Assembly: GCF_050624435.1 (NCBI RefSeq)
Contig: NC_134539.1
Span: 122,123,525 to 122,187,524 of the forward strand
From: Tenrec ecaudatus
Lineage: Eukaryota; Chordata; Mammalia; Afrosoricida; Tenrecidae
Length of the DNA stretch: 64,000 nt
Direction of reading: 5' to 3'
Part shown: one piece after another, positions 53,301 through 62,300 of the stretch
Layout of the letters: the number at the start of each line of letters is the position of its first letter
Numbering within the stretch: position 1 is the stretch's first letter
Translations under genes and position numbers: made by a program
The notes under the pieces: generated by a model
What the model was told of the DNA's origin: nothing
Seen by the model: only the letters and a program-made list of their open reading frames with translations
Database searches by the model: none

Positions 53301-56300
53301 ATTAGAACCTGCAAAGAATTAGGGAATAGGCATATTTTCCCTTTAGCAGAAACATTAAGTTTTTATCCAGAGCAAGCTGCAAAAGAACTTAAGAACACCA
53401 GAGAAATACCTGCTCTGTAAAAATTTCCTGTGTAAAGATGGTCTTCATCCTGCTCAAGGAGCTCGGCTTAATTACAATCTGAAACAACCAAAAGATGACA
53501 ACAGCACTGAAAACACTGCGTACGGCACACAATTCTCTGGTAAGTTTACTATCTAAACGGCGGTGAAATGTAGCACCAATATTCAAATACTAGCTCCGAT
53601 TTTTAAAGTGGCATCTCATACCCACTATGTTTGACCTCAGAAACAAAACCAATATTAAAAAATGTGTAGTAAATGCCATTACTGGAATTTCACATCGGTA
53701 GAAGCTAGACCTGGATAATTCAGTAAGTCTGAGTAGGATAGCTACCTTTGTTTATACGGAAAAATATATACACATATGTATGTAAATTCACACATACCTC
53801 ATAATCAAAATTAATTATATTTCCGAAAATGACTGCAGTAGCAACTGTACAACACTGCCTGATATGACTGGACTATTGAATAATATGATGTCTGGATTAT
53901 GTCCTAATAGTTTGAAAAAATAGTAATTATGACTATTTAGGAAAAATCATTTATCACATGATTGCATAAATCTCCACTTTTAAACAAACTAAGTATTATA
54001 ATATAACTGATTTAACAGTAGGTTTTCATGTGGTGTAGTGGTTATTATACACTGATCTACAATCCACATGGTAAGCAGTTCAAAACCAGCAGCAGCTCCT
54101 CAGGAGAAAGACTGGGCTTTCTACTCCCGTAAACAGTAACAGTCTTGGAAACCCACAGGGGGTTGCTATGAGTCAGCATTGACTTAATGGCAGAACCACA
54201 TAAATAATAGATAGCAACTGAAAAATGAATGTCAATTTCAACAGTGGGTAAAATGTCTTAAAATCAATAAAATACAGAATTTAAAGTATATTGATATATC
54301 TCTATGAAGATAAAGCCTTTCTGAGAAAATGCAAAAAAATAAATCCTATAGTAAACTGTTAGGCCAAAAGAAATAAAAGCCAACAAAAAGATTTTTAAAC
54401 CACAACTTCATTAGTAACTTAATAAATAAGGCATTTTTCATCAACAAAATTTACAGACTAAAATAATGAATGAGTTTAAGAAAATACGTGTTTTTATTCA
54501 CTGATAGTAACAACTTAAATGGTATCTTTCTGTAGTTTTTTTTGTAGCTTTGTTTTATATATATTTTTAACACTTTGACATAATCTTCCTAGCAGGTAAT
54601 TTTGCAATGCTCATTAAGTACCTTAGTATAGCCATACTCCTTAAGTGTATCTAAAGGAGATAATCACACAAATGCATAAAAACCTACACGTGTGAGTGCC
54701 TGTGTGTGTGTACTTACATAAATGAGAATATCCTTCTAAGCATTATTCAGAATTTTCAATTACTTAAATGTCAAATAATGAAGGATCAGTTAGGAAGTTC
54801 ACAATCAGTGATGATGGAATGGTGTGCAGACAAAAAGCCCACTGCTGTTGAGTCAATTCTGACTCATCGTGACTCTGTGAGATGGTAGGAACTGTGTCTA
54901 CAGGAGTAGACAGCCTCGTCTTTCTTCCCTCGAGCAGCTAATGGATTCAAACTATAAACCATACCATTAGCAGCCCAACATTTAAACCACTGTACCACCA
55001 GGGATCCCTTGGAATAGTCTGTGGCCATTAGAAATTATAGTGTATTGGAATGTGTGCTGATAGGAGAATGGAGTTTTCCTCTAATTGAAATGCGTGGGCT
55101 CGTGCCTTTAAAGGAAGACACAGAATGCTAACAGTCGTACTCCTACTACCTATGAATGATGAAATCATAATGCATTTCCCTCTTCCTGTGTTTTCCAAAT
55201 TTCTGCATTAACCATCTATTATTCTTTAAACAAATGTTTTCAAATACATATTTTTTAATAGTTCCTGATAAAACATAAAACGAGTAAACAACTAAAACTT
55301 CTTCAAGATGAAAACAATCTGGTTACTTAACAGCACAGTACAAGGGGGTACCCAAAAGCCACGGAACTGGCCCCCCTCCCACCCAAACTATTTAAATTTT
55401 TTACAAAACAGCCTTATCTCCTTCAAAGTCCTCTCCATTGAACTTAATGCACATCAGACGTGCAGTTCCTTTCAAACCCGGCTGTTTGGATGGCTGGCAG
55501 CACCTCCCTCGCTTTTTGCTTCCCCTCTTCTACATCAGCAAATCACTGTCTTCATGTTCCTCTTCACTTGGCAACAAGAAGCAGCTACATGGATGGAACT
55601 CAGGCGTGTAAGGTGTGTGGGGCAAGAGAGGCATGATGTCTCTTGCCCAAAACTGGCGCACTGTGATGGCTGCGTGAGCAGGGGCAGGGCCGTGCTAACA
55701 GCCAGTGCCCGTCTCCCACAAACCATGCCTTTGTTGTTGCACACTGTCACGCAATCTTCTCAGAACCTCTAAGTAGAAAGCTTTATTAACAGTCTGACCT
55801 AGGATGAACTCCAAATGCACTAGGAGACAACATTTTCATCTGTTCGGGACGTTGACAGACATCCAGAAGGTTTGTCATCAATCGACATTCCACGTTTTTT
55901 GAAACAAGAAAACCACTCATACACTTGAGCTTTTCCCATGGCGCTGTCCTTGTAAGCCGAGTTCAATAGCACAACAGTTTCTGTGCCATTTTCCCAAGCA
56001 GGAAGCAAAATTTCACAGCCACACGCTGCTCTCTTAAATCAGCCATCACAAAAAATGAGGTTTGAGCGAAACTGCTTTTCCAAAAAAAAATCCACTGTGA
56101 CCAGAGAGAGCCTTCCCACTGGGTGCTCTAACTCAGACAGAGTGCCCCAATGCTCAGCTAGCAGGAAAATGCACACTACAAAAGCAACAAACCTCCACTC
56201 CAGCCAGCACATGCCCAGGTTTGGGGGTACCCCCTTGTACAATGCCCCGCTTAGAAGCACAATCTTTTAGAAAGGTAAGAGGAAAGTACCTTCATGCCCA

Positions 56301-59300
56301 AGGTGGAGCAGACCAAGTCAATGATAGCACTGAGCTGGGTGCTATGGAAGTACATAGCCACTAATAACAACATCTCCCCAAAAGAAGCAGAGACGCCGGA
56401 AGTGCTGTTGAAACAGAAAAGAAGGTATGCATTTCCAAGCAGACAATAAGAAAAGACTTCTTAACTGAAACAAACGAAGTCATTTTACCTCTCAAAATAA
56501 GCTTCTTCTTTTATCATCCAGCTCAGCCACACTACCATTAGCTGCTCCTGCTCGGGTGTACTGCAGAAAACAAACCAGGGACGGCAAAAGTCAGGTACGT
56601 CAGCAGGTGAACAAAAAGCCTCTGAAATTATTGTTTCGTAGGAAATGTCTTTTCATTCCCTATCTTGAAGCATCAAGGGAAAACAATGGCTTATGAAATT
56701 GTTCAAGTCATTAAATGTCATTGAGAACTGAAGTGGTTCTAGAGATAAAACGCGTGGATATTTGCTTTCTTTCATGACTCGAAACAATTAGACTCTCTCA
56801 ACGTCTTAGTTACTACATTGGCAAACTGGAGAAAGTAAGCTTTCTCAGATTTCTAGGAAAAGCAAAGGCAATTTGGGATAAAAATGCTAGGTTAAAGGCT
56901 GTTCTTTTTTCACATAGAAACAAATTTCATGCTAAAGAGTCACAGACTTAAATCTTAACAGAAAACACAATTCTACTTTGAAATGAAAGCACAGTACCAC
57001 TCACTGAAGTATGAAATTTAAGTTAAAAAATTTTGAGCAGAACCCAAAAAACTGAAGAGATATGAATGATTACTTAAGAATGATTACTGCAAAAAAGAAA
57101 AGCATGATTACTGCTCATTAAGGAAAGACGCTGTAACACCATTGGGTTCAAGAAGGAAAGGCACAAAATTGACGGTGATGACGATTGCACAATCCTTCTT
57201 GATGTCACTGAACTACGGAATTGGACAATATGTTCGTTAGAGCTCAGGAAAACCACTTGAAAAAGAGAAAGATACACAATTAAAGACTCACCAGATGCGA
57301 AAAATGGTTACAGAACAATACTAATAACAATGGTATTTTAAAGGGAATTACTAAGTTTCAGGTTTACAATGAAAAAGAGTTCTTAGAAATTAAAAATTAA
57401 ATAGAATTATAAGACAGAATTGAGGAAGAGGGGAGGGAGGAAATAGAGCGAGGTACCTGACGAGTGTAGAAAACGCCAGCAGCATGCAAAAGGAGAGAGA
57501 GACAAAGCGAACCCCAGCTGGCGTAGCAGGAGGGCGGCTCGTCATCAGCTGCAGTAACTGCTCAGCTTCTTCCTCGGTTGGTCTAAAAAGGAATACGTTA
57601 TTAGGCTTTCCTCTGCTTAGTGGGGAGAGAGACAAAGTGAATTTCCAACAATTTAGTTTTTCAAGTACACGTTTTCAGCATTATCAGGATACCTCCACAT
57701 TTACATAATCTTTAACACCTTAAATTGTCAAAAGAAAAACTACTGAAATGTCACTTTCAGAGTGTTTGCTCAGACAGAAGGCGGGGAAGCCTCACTTTGC
57801 ACAGTAGTGTGGGCTGAAGAAAGAGTGTTGCAGGCTGAAGTCAGGCAGGGTGGGCTTAATAGTCCATAGGAAATGTGGAGTATCCCTGTCCTTTCAAAAC
57901 TTGATCAGGCATTGAACACTCTGTCAGCTGTAATGCGCAGGGAAATTTTAAACACGGTAACACTACAATTTACTTGGAGTACTCTCAAAACATTACACAC
58001 TAAAGTGGTTTGTTTCATTGTAAAGAGTTTATCGAGCAGTTGAACAATCGGCTTCCTTCCCGTCATAGTTTAGGAGAGGAGCCTCTTCTGCAGGCAGGGG
58101 CATCCCCACGCCGTCTGGATCCGCGTCCAGCATCGCATCCTTTGCACTTTCCACACTGTGAAACATGTGAAGATCGGTACCAGCATCGCTTCACCTTTCT
58201 CACCACTATCCCGTTCTTCATTCATGCCAGCAGGTTCACCTTCACTAACTTCCTCCACCTACCTAGATGCTCCCAAATGGTGGCAGGGTAAACAAGCCCA
58301 TGGACAATTACTTCTTGTTTACATTCGATTCAAACAACACTCCCAGTTTTTCTTTATTCATTTTTGTCACCTTTATGGGCCAATTATCTCAATTAGCCAT
58401 TTACAAATTTCAGGTGGGTTCACCACTGAGCGACAAATAAGCAACACAATCACATGCTTTGCTGTGTGCACGAGCTGAACAGCAGACGCAGGGAGCACGC
58501 ATTGACAGACTGAAAGGAGTGATGTGGGAGCGTGGATGGATGAAGGCCAGGGCTGTGAAGGCGGGACCCAACAGCAGGTGGACTGCTACAGGTGCAGCTG
58601 GGTTAAAACTTACCTCCCTGGTATTTCATTTTCCTTATGACCCATTTAAATTTGTTCTAGTTTTTAATATTTTCTACTTTCTTTCAATTGAGGGTTATAT
58701 GTTTTACTTTGTTATTATTGCTAGTTTTTTTGTTGGTAGTGGTTTTTTAATGTTTTCCTGTATATGACATTCAGGATAGGTAAATCTACAGAGATAGTAA
58801 CTGGATTAATGGTTCCCTAGGGGGAGGAGAAGGGAGGCTGAGAGAAACTGGAAACAATGTATTAATAACGAGGGCAAGATTGAAGAAAATGTGCTGAAAG
58901 TGATTGTGGTGATGAGTGTAAACTCTTCCTGATGTGCCTGACCTTTGTGCTCACAGCAGTTTAAAAGTCATTTACTTCAACTAGTTCCATAGGCGAAGTA
59001 TGCTAGCAAAGTTCCTTCATACAAGTTTCTCAAACTCAGGTGGAAACACTGGTTTCTTTACACTGTGACTAAAAACGGATAAGCTGCTCCAGTCCCTCCC
59101 AAGTTTATGTAATTCTATTTACAAATCAGACCAAAAGCCATGGATTTGCCTCAGCTCGGAAAGCTCTGCCTTAGGACTTCATTCTGGACATGGGCCGGCC
59201 TCTGTCAAACAGAAGAACTTGCCTCTGAATAAACGGACTCTGGTTCACTATCTCGGGATTAGAAATAAGAAAATAAAGTGACAAAAAGATAGAATATCAA

Positions 59301-62300
59301 ATTATTGAATACTTGAGTCCAGCGATCCCCATCAAAGCACAGTACAGACGTAAGAGGGCACTGGCTTTCACAACATGCTCTTCTTTCAGGCCCGAATACA
59401 CAGACACATTGGGCTCCATCTCCACATCAGCTTCTTCCACAATGCGGGTACTTCTTACTGTGGGGAGAATGCCCATCAATTCCAGAAGAAGCTGCCTTCT
59501 CATTTGCCAAAGGACAGAACTGCTGTTCTCCCTTTTTCTCTGTAAGAAAAATAGGCCACAAAAGGAAGAAAGTATGCAGTACGTACTAAGTGAAAACGAA
59601 GTTCAAGCAAAGCTCCCTAGGTACTTGAAATGGACCCGTTTGAGGAGGATGGCGTTAGTGGCTAATTTCATCGTAATCAATGAAACCAATCCAAAGGCCA
59701 ACTCCTCTGGTTTATGTGACCACTACTGCATCCATCCTAATTTTAACTGGTTATAAGAGGAACACTGATTTAATGACAATTTGAACTGCAGGATATTTAA
59801 AAAATATTACTTTCAATTACATAACGGTAAATATGATATAATAGAAAATGCTCAGATTTTAGAGATAGACAACCTCGGCTCTAAACCCCAGCTGTGCTAT
59901 TACATACTTTCAAATATATTACTTACCCTCTCAGAACTCCAATTCCCTTAACCACAAAAGAAAAAAACAGACATTATAGTACTAATATTTAATTCACAGA
60001 GTTGTGATTCCAAGTTTACAAGTCTGTTGTTCCTACAGTTTTTCCGGTACGGACAATGTCCATCATTTCTTTCTCGGCAAGGCCTGACACTGTCTGGCCT
60101 ACAGTGAAGCACTCAATATTTACGAAAGAGATGAATTAATGAACAAAGACAGATATTACACAGAAAAGCATTCCTAAATCCTGTCAATTCTGATTCACAG
60201 CCACCCTATAGGACAGAGATGAACTCTCTTTAGGGTTTCAAAGCCATAGCTCTCTATGGGAGCGGAGAGTCTTATCTATCGATTGTGAAGCAGCTGCTAG
60301 GTTTGAATCCAACAACCTCTCCTTAGCAGCCCGACACTAACCCACTTGCTCCTGCAAAATGATACAGCGCTATGCAAGTATTAGTTAATGATGATTTCTA
60401 GAGGATATCTAAGTAAACGTTTATCCTGTTCTTCATATTGAGTTCAAAGAAGAAAAGATTTCTGGAGTGCTTAAAACAAACACTTAATACATAGAAGAAA
60501 CAATAAAGGTAGCTTCCTGCAAGAAAAGCAAACCTTAACACCGGTTTTCAACAGGCTAGAAAGAAAGCAGATTTTGGATTCAGAAAAGGGATCATAGTAG
60601 ATGGTCCTAAATAGAGTGAGAGAAAAATATGGAATGAAACTCCGAAGTCATAAAAGATATCAGGTTTACCGGTTGGAGAGAGGCTGGTGGAATCCCTGTG
60701 GCTCTGACCTTCAGTTTCCCTTCAATTCTGGAACTGACCTCATGTGCCACCCCCTCAATTTTCAGCCAAGCACTAAGCCAGTCCATAAAGGGAGCAATAA
60801 CACTAGTGAGGTATGAACGCCTTAAGATAATCAACCATTTGAGATTAAAACGACAGCATTTACCCAAGGGCGAAATTCCAAGGGGTAGAAAAGAGACAGG
60901 AGTAGAAGCAGGAAAAGCAAGGAGAAAGTGGGATGCGGAATGCTACACTGAGGGGACCGCAATGAATGAGACGGAACAAAGCCATATGCCTTACTGAATG
61001 TTATTCAGAGTTACTGTGAATGTTTTTTGAAAAAATAAACTACCTTGCAAATTAAAAACTGGCAAAATATGAAAGTTACTGAATATATTAATAATTTCTT
61101 TAGATGATCTAATATAGCACTTGTAAAGTTTGTCCCATGGACACTAGGGCCTCCCCAGATATTTTCAAGGAAACTAGTAGATAAAAAATAACAGAAATGA
61201 GGAAAAAAAAACAGAGGATCTGATGCAGAGGGCTTAAGTGGAGAGCAAATGCTTTGAGAGTGATTAGGGCAAAGGATGTACGGATGTGCTTTATACAATT
61301 GATGTATGTATATGTGTGGATTGTGATGAGTTGTATGAGCCCCTAATAAAATGTAAAAAAAAAAAAATAACAGAAATGTGAATGAAGGGAGACAACAGAC
61401 AGTGTTAAGACATAAAATAACAACAATACTATATAAATTGATCAAGGATTCAGGAGGTGGCAAGGCAGGGGAGGTAGGGGGAAAAGAGGAGCTGATAGCA
61501 AGGACTGAAGTAGAAAGAAAATGTTTTGAAAATGTTGATGGCAACATATGTACAAGTGTGCTTAATACAATTGAATGATGGATTGTCATAAGATTTGTAA
61601 GAGTCCCCCAATAAAATAATTTTTTTAATTTCCACACTATTACAGACATCACTTAAGTTTTCATTCACATTCTCACAACTGTACTTTTGTAGACATTAAA
61701 GAAATTTATCTCTCAATAATCTTTTGTTTCAGAAATGTTACTTTTTATTAAAATGTGAGGCGCTTTGATAAACCCCTCAGAACCAATATTGAGAGTAGCC
61801 ATACAAGGAGGATAAGAAGGTCGGGGGAGAGGGGGGGAGCCAATCACAATGATCTATCTATAACCCCCTCCCAGGGGATGGACAACAGAAAAGTGGGTGA
61901 AGGGAAACATCAGTCCGTGTAAGACACGAAAAAATAATAACTTATAAATTATCAAGGGTTCAGGAGGGTGGGGGAAGGGGGAAAAATTAGAAACGGATAC
62001 CAAGGACTCAAGTAGAAAGAAAATGTTTTGAGAATGATGATGGCAACAAATGTACAAATGTACCTGACACGATGGATGTATGGATTGTGATAAGAGTTGT
62101 ACAAGCCCCCATTAAAATGATTTTTTTAAAAAGTTTTAAAATCATTAAAATGTGAGCTTTGTGGAAAAGTAAAATTAAAAGATAATGGAAACTTTTAGAC
62201 ACCCTCTAATTTATGTTAGATTCATATTTAATGGGTTTATAATTGCTATTCTTAAATATTTCAAAATTTTCATTTTAATATCTAATATAATAATGATTAA

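Noticed and set aside
55308..55772. 154-residue plus-strand frame
   Set aside because: Complement of the mariner transposase; the true coding sense is the minus strand.
59313..59756. 147-residue plus-strand frame
   Set aside because: Shadow of INTS2 exon 8 on the opposite strand.
61011..61652. 213-residue minus-strand open frame, the longest in the window
   Set aside because: It is the complement of two nested L1 3' ends; the hydrophobic, serine-rich product is typical of antisense L1 UTR and recurs at 34.6, 49.8, 51.5 and 61.9 kb.
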